A model generated the notes under the pieces. That model was not told the origin of the DNA. It saw nothing but the letters and a program-made list of their open reading frames with translations, and ran no database searches. Shown piece by piece: positions 9,863-19,762 of a DNA stretch of 64,000 bases; the first letter of the stretch is position 1, and the number at the start of each line of letters is the position of its first letter. The translations under genes and the position numbers were made by a program. Location of the stretch: contig NZ_CP053904.1 of NCBI RefSeq assembly GCF_013256425.1, positions 372,001 to 436,000 on the forward strand, given 5' to 3'. The DNA is from Hymenobacter sp. BRD67. GTDB lineage: Bacteria; Bacteroidota; Bacteroidia; Cytophagales; Hymenobacteraceae.

Positions 9863-10630
9863 GCTGCCACCACTGGCAATGGCACCGGGGCAGCGCGTGT
9901 ATTTTGCCTCCGATTTTCATCTGGGTGCGCCCGACGCTGCCACCTCCCGCGAGCGGGAGCGTCGCATTGTGCGCTGGCTCGATATGGCAGCCCAGGATGC
10001 CGCAGCAATATATCTTTTAGGAGATGTATTTGATTTTTGGTTTGAGTATAAGCACGCTATTCCCGCGGATTTAGCCGCTTGCAGGGCAAGCTGGCCGAGC
10101 TGACTGATGCCGGGCTGCCCATTACCCTCTTTACTGGCAACCACGACATGTGGATGTTTGGCTATTTTACCCAGGAAATGGGCATTCCTATTCTGCGCGA
10201 GCCGGTATCGCAGCGCATGGGTACACAGCTGTTTCATATTGGCCACGGCGATGGCCTGGGGCCGGGCGACTTTGCCTACAAGCGGCTCATGAAGCCCGTA
10301 TTTAATTCGCGCTTTACGCAGTGGCTTTTTGCCCGCCTGCACCCCAACCTCGGCATCGGCATTGCCAATAGCTGGAGCCGGCATTCGCGCATCCAGAACG
10401 GCGCGGCCGACGCTACCTATTTTGGGGAGGATGAATGGCTGCTGGTGCATTGCCGCGAGCTCGAAAAGCGCCAGCACCACGACTATTACGTGTTCGGCCA
10501 TCGCCATCTGCCGCTCGATGTGGCCGTCGGCCCCGGCAGCCGCTATATTAACCTCGGCGAATGGGTCAATTATTGTTCGTATGGCGTGTATGATGGCAGT
10601 ACGATGGTTTTGCAGGAGTTTACGGGTTGA
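9843..10630 (+). CDS. lpxH: UDP-2,3-diacylglucosamine diphosphatase (frameshifted)
   Basis: Lipid A pathway enzyme that cleaves UDP-2,3-diacylglucosamine to lipid X and UMP at the inner membrane. Metallophosphoesterase motifs are in order: ASDFHLG, LLGDVFDFWFE, FTGNHDMW, IGHGDGLGPGD and VFGHRH. The first part is in frame with 9843 and ends near 10103; the rest continues in another frame from about 10064. Adding one C to the CCC at 10062-10064 joins EYKHAIP to RGFSRLQGKLAEL without a gap. The start is taken at 9843, overlapping the LUD gene; 9879 is possible. Likely a sequencing error, not a pseudogene. Confidence 0.88.
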
Positions 10631-10694
10631 AGCAGGCAGGCGGAATAGTCGAGTAGCAAGAAAGGAGTGGAGGCCTGGGGCGGCGAAGCGCCTC

Positions 10695-11603
10695 GTGGTT
10701 GCGGCCTCTTTATTGCTTTTTCTACCTTGCGCGTTGGTGCAGGCGCAAACCGTGCCTGGGGCTGCCTCGGTGGCCCCGGCCGGCCGCGTGGCGCCGGTCG
10801 AAACAACTCCGGCTGCCAAAGCTCCGGCTGCCAGCGTACTGGCTCCCGCGCCGGGCACCTGGACGCTCGTGAAAACCCTGACGCTGCCCGGCCCCGGCGC
10901 GGCCTCACTCGACCGGCGCGGCACGCTTTACCTGGCCGACCAGGACAATAATCTTCGGCAGCTGGCCCGCGACGGGCAGCCGCTCAATACCTATTCGCCC
11001 ACGCAACCCGGCCATGTGGCCGTGGTAGAAGCCTGGAACCAGAACAGTCTGCTGGTTTTTTACGACGACCGGCAGCAGGTGCTGCTGCTCGACCGCTTTC
11101 TGGCGCCGCTTAGCGAAATACGGCTGGCCGATTATATCGACGGTACCATCCGCACGGCTACGCTGGCCCCCGATGGCTTGCTCTGGCTGCTCGATGAAAG
11201 TACGCTGACGCTCCGCGAGTTTGACCCCCAGGCGCTGCGCGTGGTGCAGAATACACCGCTCGACCTCATTATCGGCCATAGCCGGCCCGACTTCCGCTTT
11301 CTGCGTCAGTACCAGAACAACGTGTACCTCGTGGACCACACCAGCGGCATCTTCGTGTTCGATAACCTCGGCAACTATCGCAAGAAGCTGCCTTTTACCG
11401 GCCTCGATTTTATCACGTTTCGGGGCGATGAGCTGGTATACATCAGTGGCGGAGAACTACACTTCTTTCACCTTTACAGCCTTACCGAACGCACGCAGCC
11501 GCTGCCGGCCGGCCTCGATGCAACAAGTGTGCGCCAGATACTGCTCGGCGACCAGTTTGCTTATTTCATCACCAGTAAGGGCATTAGCATCTATCAGCTC
11601 TGA
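10695..11603 (+). CDS. Secreted protein of unknown function, possible beta-propeller
   Basis: About 302 residues. The open frame runs upstream into lpxH, so the start is uncertain. A GTG at 10695 gives VVAASLLLFLPCALVQAQ, a signal-like segment lacking a positive N-terminus, so a frame error around the GGGG near 10680 is possible. A Pro/Ala linker follows, then repeated short strand units (SLDRRGTLYLADQDNNLRQL, TLAPDGLLWLLDESTLTL, FRFLRQYQNNVYLVDH, SGIFVFDNLGNYR) like beta-propeller blades. No enzyme motif is seen. It follows lpxH by 64 bp. Confidence 0.65.
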   Translation: MVAASLLLFLPCALVQAQTVPGAASVAPAGRVAPVETTPAAKAPAASVLAPAPGTWTLVKTLTLPGPGAASLDRRGTLYLADQDNNLRQLARDGQPLNTYSPTQPGHVAVVEAWNQNSLLVFYDDRQQVLLLDRFLAPLSEIRLADYIDGTIRTATLAPDGLLWLLDESTLTLREFDPQALRVVQNTPLDLIIGHSRPDFRFLRQYQNNVYLVDHTSGIFVFDNLGNYRKKLPFTGLDFITFRGDELVYISGGELHFFHLYSLTERTQPLPAGLDATSVRQILLGDQFAYFITSKGISIYQL

Positions 11604-11792
11604 TAGCGTAAGAGCCCGTTCATAATGAGATAGTAGTAATGAAAAACAGCGCAGATTATCGGGCTAAGGCGGGTAGCTAGCTGCACGGTTGTAGCCACGT
11701 TGCAGAAGTGAAGAAAGGGCTGGGAATACGCAACCGGGTGGCGGGCCGGCCGTTAATCCAGGCAAGTAATCCATTCCTTTTCTCTTTTCCAC

Positions 11793-12954
11793 ATGAAAGC
11801 ATTAGTGTTTCACGGCCCGCGCAACGTTAGCGTCGATACAGTTGACGACCCCAAACTGAAAGACTCGCGCGATGCCATCATTCGCGTAACCAGTACGGCC
11901 ATCTGCGGGTCCGACCTGCACATCTACAACGGCAGCCTGCCTACCTCACCCATGGTGCTTGGGCACGAGTTCATGGGCATTGTGGAAGAAGTGGGCCGCG
12001 GCGTGGGTAACCTTAAGCGCGGCGACCGCGTGGTAGTGCCTTTTCCGGTTGCCTGCGGCACCTGTTTCTTTTGCAACCACGCGCTGCCCGGCCACTGTGA
12101 AAACTCCAACCCCGAGCACTATGGCCCGAGGGTGGCCTGATGACCCAGAAAGGCGGCGCGCTTTTCGGCTACACCGACCTCTACGGGGGCTACGACGGCG
12201 GCCAGGCCGAGTATGTGCGGGTACCTTATGCCGATTTTGGTCCGCGTAAAGTGCCTGACTTTCTGACTGATGAGCAGGTGTTGTTCTTGACTGATATCTT
12301 TCCGACCGGCTATTCCGGTATCGACTGGGCCGAGGTGCGGGGCGGGGAGTTTATTGCTGTTTTTGGGGCTGGGCCGGTAGGCATTATGGCCGCTAAAAGC
12401 GCCTGGCTACGCGGTGCTGCCCGCGTCGTTATCATTGATACCCAACAGTATCGGCTCGATAAGGCCAAGGAAACCACGCGCTGTGAAACCATTCTGTGGG
12501 AAAGCCACGACCAAGTGGTGCAGCTCATTCGCGACATGAGCGAAGGACGGGGGCCGATGTCTGCGTCGATTGCGTGGGCTTCGAGCCCGACCGCGACCTC
12601 ATCGACCGCGCCAAGGCCGTTGTCAACCTTGAAAAAGGCTCGCCTAAAGTGCTGGAAACCTGCATGAGCGCCGTGCGGCGCGGCGGCGTGGTATCGGTGC
12701 TGGGCGTATACGTAACGACCAACGACAACTTCCCGGTCGGGCAGTTTTTTGATAAAGGTATTAAGCTGGTAGGTGGTCAGGCGCCGGCCCACAAGCATAT
12801 CGACAAGCTATTGCAGCACATTATCAAAGGCGAAGTAATGCTCGACGATATTATCTCGCACCGCCTGCCACTAAGCCAGGCCGCGCATGGCTATGACATC
12901 TTCCGTCATAAAAAAGACAACTGCGTGAAAGTGGTGCTCAAGCCCGGCGAGTAG
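11793..12954 (+). CDS. Zinc-dependent alcohol dehydrogenase, formaldehyde-dehydrogenase-like (two frameshifts)
   Basis: Medium-chain dehydrogenase of about 387 residues in three frames. The first piece holds the catalytic zinc site (CGSDLH, GHEFMG) and a structural zinc Cys set (CGTCFFCNHALPGHC). The middle piece holds the NAD-binding AVFGAGPVG. The last runs ADVCVDCVGFEPDRD to KVVLKPGE. A missing G near 12128 and one missing from the GGGGG at 12549-12553 explain both breaks. It resembles the glutathione-independent formaldehyde dehydrogenase-like branch; the substrate is unknown. Confidence 0.85.
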
Positions 12955-12975
12955 TATAGGTAATTGATAATATTG

Positions 12976-13022
12976 AGCCCGGTTGCTTACGCTGAGAAAA
13001 GAGTAAGCAACCGGGCTTTTTT
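12976..13022 (+). terminator. Intrinsic terminator after alcohol dehydrogenase
   Basis: The perfect 15-base arms agcccggttgcttac / gtaagcaaccgggct enclose a 12-base loop and are followed by a T tract, 21 bp after the stop codon. Confidence 0.9.
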
Positions 13023-13089
13023 CAGCCCTTGCGTATCTTGTTAGTGCGAATAGATACTAGAGTACAGAAGATACGTTTTACTTGAATTA

Positions 13090-15724
13090 ATGCCGAAAAA
13101 GTACGTTCAGCGTAGATTTGTCTGGCTTCTTGCACTGGCTGGTGTGGTTTTGCTAAGTACCTCGCCAGTGCTGGGGCAGATTGCCGACAGTAAGCTGGCT
13201 CCCAGGGTGGCGGCTGCCATTCAGCGTAGCCCAGGCCGCCATGCAGTGCGCTTGCGGGTGCGCGATGCGGCGGCCTTTTGGCAGTGGGCAAAGCAGTCGC
13301 AGCCCGAAATGCAGCTTGATTCGGGCCCCCTTAGTGCAACTACGCTAACAGTCAGGAATCTGACGGTGAAGCAGCTGGCTGCTTTGGCTGCCTCGCCGCT
13401 GGTTGAGTTCATAGATGTGCCCGACCGCGCAGCCCACGACGAGCGCCTGCTCAATGGTGCCGACCTGGCCGTAAATGGCCTGCGAGCCGTGCAGCGGCAC
13501 TATCCAACGCTTACCGGTCAGGGCCTGACGGTAAGTATTAAGGAAAACCCCTTGGATGCTACTGACCTCGACTTTCGGGGGCGCTTGTTGAATACACCGG
13601 CCGGGACGGTTATCGCCTCGGCGCACGCCAGCATTATGGCCACGCTTATTGCGGGCGGCGGCAACTCGGGGCCGGCGGGGAGGGGGCCGCCCGGCAAGCG
13701 GCTATTGCGTCATCGTCCTATTCCAACCTGCTGCCCGATGCTAACGATGAGCTTATCAAGCTGCGCGTGAGCGTACAAAATCATTCCTACGGTACGGGTA
13801 TCGAAAATTATTATGGCCTCGAAGCCCTGGGCTACGACCAGCAGACGCGTCAGCTGCCCACGCTGCTACACGTTTTTTCGTCGGGAAATTCAGGAACCGA
13901 CGCCAGTGCTGACGGCTTGTACAAAGGATTGGTGGCCGTGGCCAATCTTACCGGTCAGTTTAAGATGTCGAAAAATTCGCTGGCCGTTGGTGCTACCGAT
14001 GCGCTGGGCCAGGTGGCGGCGCTTAGCTCGCGCGGGCCGGCCTATGATGGCCGTATCAAGCCCGAGCTGGTGGCGTATGGCGACGCGGGCTCGTCCGATG
14101 CGTCCGCGTTGGGGTCGGGGGCCGCCTTGCTCGTGCAGCAGGCGTACCGCGATAGCCAGGGTGGCACCTTGCCCCCGCCGCTTTGGTAAAGGCAGCGCTT
14201 ATCAACAGTGCCGACGAGGTGGGCCGGCCGCAAGTCAATTTTGTGTCGGGCTTTGGCCAGCTAGATGCCCTGGGGGCCGTGCGAACGGTGCTGGAAGGCC
14301 GCTACCGCTCTGGCACCGTGGCGCAAAGTCAGGAACAGGTCATTAGTCTTCCTGTGCCGCCAGGTACGGCGCAGCTGAAAGTGACGCTGGTCTGGACCGA
14401 CCCCGAGGCGGCGGCCAACGCCGCTAAGGCACTCGTCAACGACCTCGACCTGGCGGTGCAGGGGCCGGGCAGCACGCAGTGGCTGCCCTGGACGCTCAGC
14501 GCTTATCCCAGCCTCGACTCGCTGGCGCTGCCTGCCCGCCGTGGTGCCGACCACCTCAACAATGTAGAGCAGGTAACTATCGACCAGCCCGTGGCGGGCA
14601 CCTATCAGCTGCGGGTGCGCGGCTACGCCGTGCCCAGCGGCCCACAGGCATTCAGCCTGGCCTACGAAGTGACAGCTCCCGGCCTGGAATGGTTGGTACC
14701 CAGCAGCTTGCTCAATGTGCGTCCGGGCCAGCCCACGCTATTGCGCTGGGCCTGGGCCGGCCCGCCCGCAGCTGGTCGCCTCGACTACCGCCCAGTAGGG
14801 CAGGCCACCTGGCGCACCCTGGCGGCGGGCGTCGACCTGAGCCAGCGTACCTACAGCTGGGTTGCGCCTGATACTACCACGCTGGCGCAGCTTCGCTGCG
14901 TATTTGGTAGCCAGGTGGTTGTGTCTGATACTTTTGCGCTGGCCCGGCCGTTGCCGCTGCACGTCGGCTACATCTGCCCCGCTGCTACGCTCCTGACGTG
15001 GCCCGCTACGCCGGGGGCTGCGCAGTACCAGGTGTATCGGCTGGGTGCGACGGCTCTGGAGCCCTTCAGGCTCGTAGCCGATACCTTGTTGAGTATAGTG
15101 CCCAGCCAGAATGCGGGGCCTTACTTTGCAGTAGCCCCCATACTAAGTGGCAAACTAGCCGAGCGCGGAGCTACTGCCAACCTGTTCGAAGCAGGAGTCA
15201 GCTGCTACATCCGCTCGTTTTTGGCGCAGCAGCCCATTGCGGATACTGCACGCTTATCGCTGGTGCTGGGTAGTCTTTATCATTTGCAGTCAGTGCAGCT
15301 CCAACGCCTTGGGCCGGGCGGCTTTCAGCCAGTCCAGACGCTGCTGCCCGTGACGCGTCTCACTACCCTTTTTACCGACCTCGGCGCCTCCACGGGTCTC
15401 AATCAATACCGTATTGTGGGGCAGGATGCAAGCGGGCAGCAGTTTTACAGCGATACGGTAACGGTGCAGCTGGTGCGCCGCCACGAGCTGCTGGTGTTTC
15501 CGATACCAGCCCTGGTAGGGCAAGACCTGCAGGTGGCCGGCGAGCCCGGTGCGGAGCTGCAAATCAGCCTCTACGATGCCCTGGGCCGCCTGGTACGCAC
15601 GACCACCGTCAATGGGGCCCTCAACCTGGTGGCTACGACCGGCCTGCGTCCGGGCGTGTACCTGCTACGGGCTGCTCCAGCCGGTAGCGCCGCGCTCACC
15701 CGCCGGGTGCTGCTTATTGAATAA
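13090..15724 (+). CDS. Divergent subtilisin-like (S8) protein with type IX sorting domain (two frameshifts)
   Basis: About 878 residues when rejoined. Order: signal peptide (to about residue 30); propeptide-like region; S8-like core with LTVSIKENPLDATDLDFRGR, a retained His in AHASIMATLIAG, the oxyanion Asn in FSSGNSG and LSSRGPAYDGRIKPELVAYG; a jelly-roll P-like domain (VTLVWTDPEA...NDLDLAV); and a C-terminal type IX secretion sorting domain (LLVFPIPALVGQDL to RRVLLIE). The canonical Asp (DTG) reads KEN and no GTSMAxP serine box is seen, so activity is doubtful. Frame breaks lie in GGGGG at 13682-13686 and CCCCC at 14172-14176, each short by one base. Confidence 0.82.
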
Positions 15725-15810
15725 CAGTTAATTACGAGGTGATGTATTTAATGAATTGTGAATATATTTAATATATATTAAATATAATATTGTAATTATA
15801 AAATATTCTT

Positions 15811-15857
15811 AAATAAGGTCGTCATGCTGCGCTTGTCGAAGCATGACGACCTTATTT
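15811..15857. repeat. REP-like inverted repeat
   Basis: Perfect 17-base arms (aaataaggtcgtcatgc and its complement) around a 13-base loop tgcgcttgtcgaa. The core catgctg.gc...cgaagcat is shared with the element at 1349-1449. It lies 87 bp after the S8 gene and could also end its transcript. Confidence 0.75.
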
Positions 15858-15889
15858 TAATTGAAGCTATTCAGGAAGTCGAATTGGGC

Positions 15890-15979
15890 GGGCTGCCGGC
15901 TTTTTCGTCGGCTGTCCGCTCGTTAGATGAACAAATGGCGTGAACGACGAGCGGACAGCCGGCGAAAAGCCAGCAGCCC
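15890..15979. repeat. Long imperfect inverted repeat
   Basis: Arms 15890-15923 and 15947-15979 match except for about three differences (gggctgccggc.../...gccagcagccc), with a 23-base loop. No open frame is present between 15725 and 16134. The element is too long and too GC-rich for a simple terminator and has no T tract. It may be a miniature element or a structured RNA segment. Its family is not recognised. Confidence 0.65.
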
Positions 15980-16075
15980 CTACACTGACTTGGAAATGGC
16001 GCTAGTAAATAATAATAGAATTACTTAATGTAAATAGTTCTGTGCTCTTGAGCGGGTGCTTATACCAGCTACTGG

Positions 16076-16114
16076 CAAAAAAAAGCCCCGGCCTGCGGAG
16101 CAGACCGGGGCTTT
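16076..16114 (-). terminator. Terminator of the M57 metalloprotease gene
   Basis: Arms 16082-16091 and 16105-16114 (aaagccccgg / ccggggcttt). On the minus strand the hairpin is followed by a run of eight T, 21 bp after the stop of the gene at 16135. Confidence 0.85.
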
Positions 16115-16134
16115 AGCAGCCTAAGCGGGGAAGC

Positions 16135-16935
16135 TTAGTACAAGTAGTTCAGCGCCGTTACGTCGTTGGTGTTGAATGGCCGGTTTACGCCGTTGCCTAC
16201 GCAGGCCAGCATCCAGGAATTGGGGTCGGCGGCCGAAGGTGTACCGGGAATGAGAATAGCTCCTACGCCGCTGGCTCCCTCATTCGAGGCGCTGCCCCCG
16301 CAGCTGTAGGCGCGGTTCATGTAGTCGGTGTGCCGGAAACCAATGCAGTGCCCCATCTCGTGCGCCATGATGGTGGCAATGTAATTGGTGTTTGTGCTGT
16401 TAATCACGCTGGGCACCAGCGTGAAGCCAGGCGCGGGGTTGCCGTTGGTGGGAAATCCGCCCGACTGGCCCAGAACACCCGGCCCCAGGTTTGAAGAGTA
16501 CTTGACGGGCAGGTCGGCCGTGCCCGAAGTGATACGGGTAAAGTGCAGCTGCAGATTAGCCGCGTTGTAGCGGCGGATGGCCTCGTCAACGGCCGTTACG
16601 TAGGCCGACGGGAACTGGGTCGACAAACTTACGGTGAGGGTACGGGGCAGGCCGGTTACCAGGTTGGTGGTGCGGTACTGCTCATCAGAGCCCACGCGCA
16701 GCAGCTTATAGTCGGTCCCGCCGGCCAGCACTTGGGGCGTGAGCAGGATATCGCCTTCTACCACATAGCCACCTTCGACGGCCCGAAGGTCGCCGGTACC
16801 AAAGCCCAGGGCTTTTACCTGGGCGGTTACCTCGGGGGTAATTTGAGTGGGCTGAGTAGCCACATCCTGAGATTTCTGGCAGCCGGCGAGCGTGAGGGCA
16901 GCGCCTATGGCCAGTAGTGCGGAAAATTTGAACAT
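16135..16935 (-). CDS. M57 family (HEIGH-type) zinc metalloprotease lipoprotein
   Basis: 266 residues. A lipoprotein signal with lipobox LAGC (Cys19) precedes a metalloprotease domain whose zinc site is HEMGHCIGFRHTD (H192, H196, H202; catalytic E193). This is the extended HExxHxxGxxHT form of the M57/dual-action HEIGH family. It probably sits on the outer membrane or in the periplasm and cleaves extracellular or envelope protein. Its targets are unknown. The gene stands alone with its own terminator and a long AT-rich upstream region. Confidence 0.9.
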   Translation of the reverse strand: MFKFSALLAIGAALTLAGCQKSQDVATQPTQITPEVTAQVKALGFGTGDLRAVEGGYVVEGDILLTPQVLAGGTDYKLLRVGSDEQYRTTNLVTGLPRTLTVSLSTQFPSAYVTAVDEAIRRYNAANLQLHFTRITSGTADLPVKYSSNLGPGVLGQSGGFPTNGNPAPGFTLVPSVINSTNTNYIATIMAHEMGHCIGFRHTDYMNRAYSCGGSASNEGASGVGAILIPGTPSAADPNSWMLACVGNGVNRPFNTNDVTALNYLY

Positions 16936-17179
16936 TGGTTTGGTTTGGAAAAGGGTGAAAAGAAAATGAAAATTGTTCCCAAATGTGAAAAGGATTTTTT
17001 ATTCCGCAATTGGTAGCTAAACAAATGCCTAAATGTTACACATTTGCGTAACATTGTTGCTAATATGCTATAAGAACATTTTTTATAACTTTACGCATGT
17101 AGTTGAATTGTAAATAAACATCGTATTTATAAAAATATAGTATTTATATTAAAATAATCAGTAGTTAGTGTACAGGCCT

Positions 17180-17335
17180 ATGCTGTCCAGAGTGGCCCGC
17201 CGTTTCACGCTCGCCCAGGAAGAGCTGGCCATTATGGGCAACAACCAGCGTAAATTTCAGGTCCGGGAGCAGCTTAGCTGGAGTGGGCTGCCAGCAGCCC
17301 GCCCGGTGCACGGATTTGGAAAAGGCTCTAGGTAA
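17180..17335 (+). CDS. Possible small protein, 51 residues
   Basis: An ATG frame giving a basic peptide (LSRVARRFTLAQEELAIMGN at residues 2-21) with no signal or membrane segment. It resembles nothing recognised; the GC content changes to coding-like level at its start. It may be a remnant of a larger gene or chance. Confidence 0.25.
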   Translation: MLSRVARRFTLAQEELAIMGNNQRKFQVREQLSWSGLPAARPVHGFGKGSR

Positions 17336-17452
17336 GAATTGGTCGAAACTGAGCGCAGGTGGGCGCCGACAGCCGCCGCATCTGGCTCCAAGGAGCCGTG
17401 CTGAACAGCGAGCGGTAGTTTCTTTCCAAACTTTTCGCCTTGCCGAATGGGT

Positions 17453-17460
17453 TATCTTTG
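17453..17460 (+). promoter_or_regulatory. Bacteroidota -7 box, PSP1-gldH
   Basis: TATCTTTG, a match to TAnnTTTG, 64 bases upstream of the ATG at 17525. No -33 element at good spacing was found. Confidence 0.45.
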
Positions 17461-17524
17461 CTAAGTTCCCCCTTTCGTGCGGCCTCTCTGGCGTGGCCGC
17501 CTCATCTATAGATAATTCAGCCTC

Positions 17525-19172
17525 ATGGCTTGTGCTACTTGTTCATCCGGCGGCGGCTGCTCTACCAGTAAGGTAGGTGGCTGCGGCTCCAAAGGCGGCT
17601 GCTCTTCGGGCGGCTGTACCCGGCTTAATGTATTTGACTGGCTCGCCGACGTAGATATGCCCAGCGACTTTCGCGGGTTCGACTGCGTGGAAGTTCGCTT
17701 TAAGGGCGGGCGCAAAGAGTTTTTTCGCAACGATAAATTTCTGCCGCTGGTTACCGGCGATGCGGTAGTAGTAGAGGCCGCCGGCTCGGGCTGGCACCTG
17801 GGCCACGTCTCGCTCAAGGGTGAGCTGGTGCGCCTGCAGATGCGCAAGAAGAAAGTGCCGACCGACTCGCGCGATATTCGCCCCATTCTGCGCGTAGCCA
17901 CTCCCGATGATGAAGAGCGCTGGCAGGCCGTGCGCGACCTCGAAAACGGTACCATGTTTCGGGCCCGCGCGGTTGTGGACGAGCTGCGCCTCAAGATGAA
18001 GCTCTCCGACGTCGAGTATCAGGCCGACCGTACGCGGGCGCTCTTCTATTATTCTGCCGAAGACCGGGTTGACTTTCGGGAGCTTATCCGGCGGCTGGCC
18101 GACGAGTTTCGGGTGCGGGTAGAGATGCGCCAGATATCGCTGCGCCAGGAAGCCGGCCGCATCGGCGGCATCGGCGTGTGTGGCCGCGAGCTGTGCTGCT
18201 CTACCTGGCTTACCGACTTTAAAGCGGTGAGCACCACCGCCGCCCGCTACCAGAACCTGAGTCTCAACCCGCAGAAGCTGGCCGGCCAGTGCGGTCGCCT
18301 CAAGTGCTGCCTCAATTATGAGCTGGATGCCTACCTCGATGCCCTGAAGGATATTCCGCAGGTGCAGCGCCCGCTACAAGTGGCAACGGGCGAGGCGTTT
18401 TTGCAGAAAACCGACATCTTTCGCAAGCGCATGTGGTTTGCCTTCAAAGGCGACAACAATTGGGTGATGCTGGGGGCCGAGCGCGTGCGCGAAGTGCTGG
18501 AAATGAACAAGCGCGGCGAGAAGCCTGATACCCTGCTGGCCCGCGCCAGGAAGAGGAGGTCGCTCCCGCTGTTTCGACCCTGATGGAAGGCGAGCTCGAC
18601 CGCCTCGACGACCAGATAAAAGCCGGCAGCAAGCGCGGCAAGCGCAAGCGCAAAGACCGCAGCGAGCGCCCCACCGGCACTCCCGAAGCCAACGCCGCTG
18701 CTACGGCTGCCGAGCCACGGGAGCCCGCGAAAGCCGGGAACCGCGCCGCCGCGAACGTCCTGAAGGCAGCCGTTCGGCGCGCGCCGAAGGCAGCCCGCGG
18801 CCGCCACGACCCGAGAGCCCAACCCCCACGCCTCGGGTCGACGCTGCCCCCGGCGCCGCGCCGCTGCCGGCCGAATCCCAGCCCGAGCCGCGGGGCCGGC
18901 GCGGGGCGGCGGCCCGGCCACTCAACCGTCGGGGCGGCCGCAATCGGGAAGGTGGCGAAGGCGCTGGCTCTCGCCCCGAGCAGGAGCCGCGCCCGCGCCG
19001 CAACGACCCCGCCGCGGGCCAGCAAAGCCCGCGCCCGCCCCGCGAAGGCGGCGACCAGCCCCGCCCCGAAGGTGGGCAGGGTGGTCGTAGCCGGGGCCGT
19101 CGGGGCGGCAGCGGCCGGCGGGGCGAAGCAGGTACTACTTCGGCTTCCTCTACTCCTCCAAGCGCCTCTTAA
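17525..19172 (+). CDS. PSP1 / RicT-like protein with Cys-rich N-terminus and basic tail (two frameshifts)
   Basis: About 550 residues rejoined. The N-terminus has six Cys in the first 31 residues spaced by Gly/Ser. The PSP1 domain follows (about 45-300) with GGIGVCGRELCCSTWL and GQCGRLKCCLNYE, the hallmark Cys-rich blocks of the RicT/YaaT family, whose Bacillus member works in an iron-sulfur complex affecting RNA processing. A long Arg/Gly/Pro-rich disordered tail ends PPSAS at 19172. Frame breaks: one C missing at 18546-18547 (restores AQEEEVAPAV) and one G missing at 18719-18721 (restores EPRGARESREP). The separate frame at 18583 is part of this gene. gldH follows 6 bp later. Confidence 0.85.
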
Positions 19173-19178
19173 GCTATT

Positions 19179-19705
19179 ATGCAGCTCTCTCTTGCTTCTG
19201 CCACCAGCAGGGTCCGCCGCAATGGGCGGGCTCTGCTGGCATTGGCCGGCCTGGCCAGCCTTAGCGCCTGCGACCCCAACCGCGTGTATGAGGAAAACGT
19301 GGACCTGAAATCGCCCACCGGCGACGCGTACGTATGGGATGTGCAGCAGCGCCCGGCCTTTACATTCACCATTACCGATACCACGGCGCGCTACAACGTG
19401 TTTTTTAACGTGCGTAACGCCTCCGGTTATGGGTTTTATAACCTCTATCTCAAGCATACGCTCACCGGCCCCAATGGTCGGCCCGTCGGGCCCCGCTATT
19501 GCACCAGCTTATCCTGATGAACCCCAAAACCGGCGAGCCGCTGGGCGCGGGCACCGGCGATATCTTCGACCACCAGTTCCTGGCCCTAAAGCAGCAGCAC
19601 TTTGCCCGGCCAGGGGCTTATAAGCTAACCCTGGAGCAGTACATGCGCCAAAACCAGCTGCCGGGTATTATGGCTGTAGGCGTGCGCGTAGCGAAAATCA
19701 AATAG
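19179..19705 (+). CDS. gldH: Gliding motility lipoprotein GldH (frameshifted)
   Basis: About 175 residues. The lipoprotein signal ends LASLSAC, followed by DPNRVYEENVDL, W-x-F-x-I strands (FTFTITDTTARYNVFFNVRN), and a C-terminal part with GEPLGAGTGDIFD, PGAYKLTLEQYMR and LPGIMAVGVRVAK, all typical of GldH. GldH is an outer-membrane-linked lipoprotein needed for gliding and for type IX secretion in flavobacteria. One base is missing near the CCCC at 19491-19494; adding it joins NGRPVGP to LLHQLILMNPK. Close spacing to the PSP1 gene is conserved in the phylum. Confidence 0.9.
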
Positions 19706-19762
19706 GGGGAATAGTAAGAGCACTGTTCGATAGGCTAAGCAAAGCGACAGCACTCACTTTAC

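Larger units (their letters stand above)
16936..17524. other. Intergenic region, 589 bp
   Basis: Divergent region between the M57 gene and the PSP1 gene. The first 230 bases are strongly AT-rich, unlike the surroundings, and must hold the M57 promoter. The rest is GC-normal and contains a possible 51-codon frame (17180-17335) and the -7 box of the PSP1 gene. No RNA gene is recognised. Confidence 0.6.

Noticed and set aside
10329..10694. N-terminal extension of the secreted protein at 10695 overlapping lpxH
   Set aside because: This part is a shadow frame of lpxH; a signal-like segment begins near 10695.
18583..19308. A separate 241-codon gene after the PSP1 gene
   Set aside because: Its first codons continue the PSP1 protein and its tail is out of frame with the low-complexity end PPSAS; it is part of the same gene split by errors.
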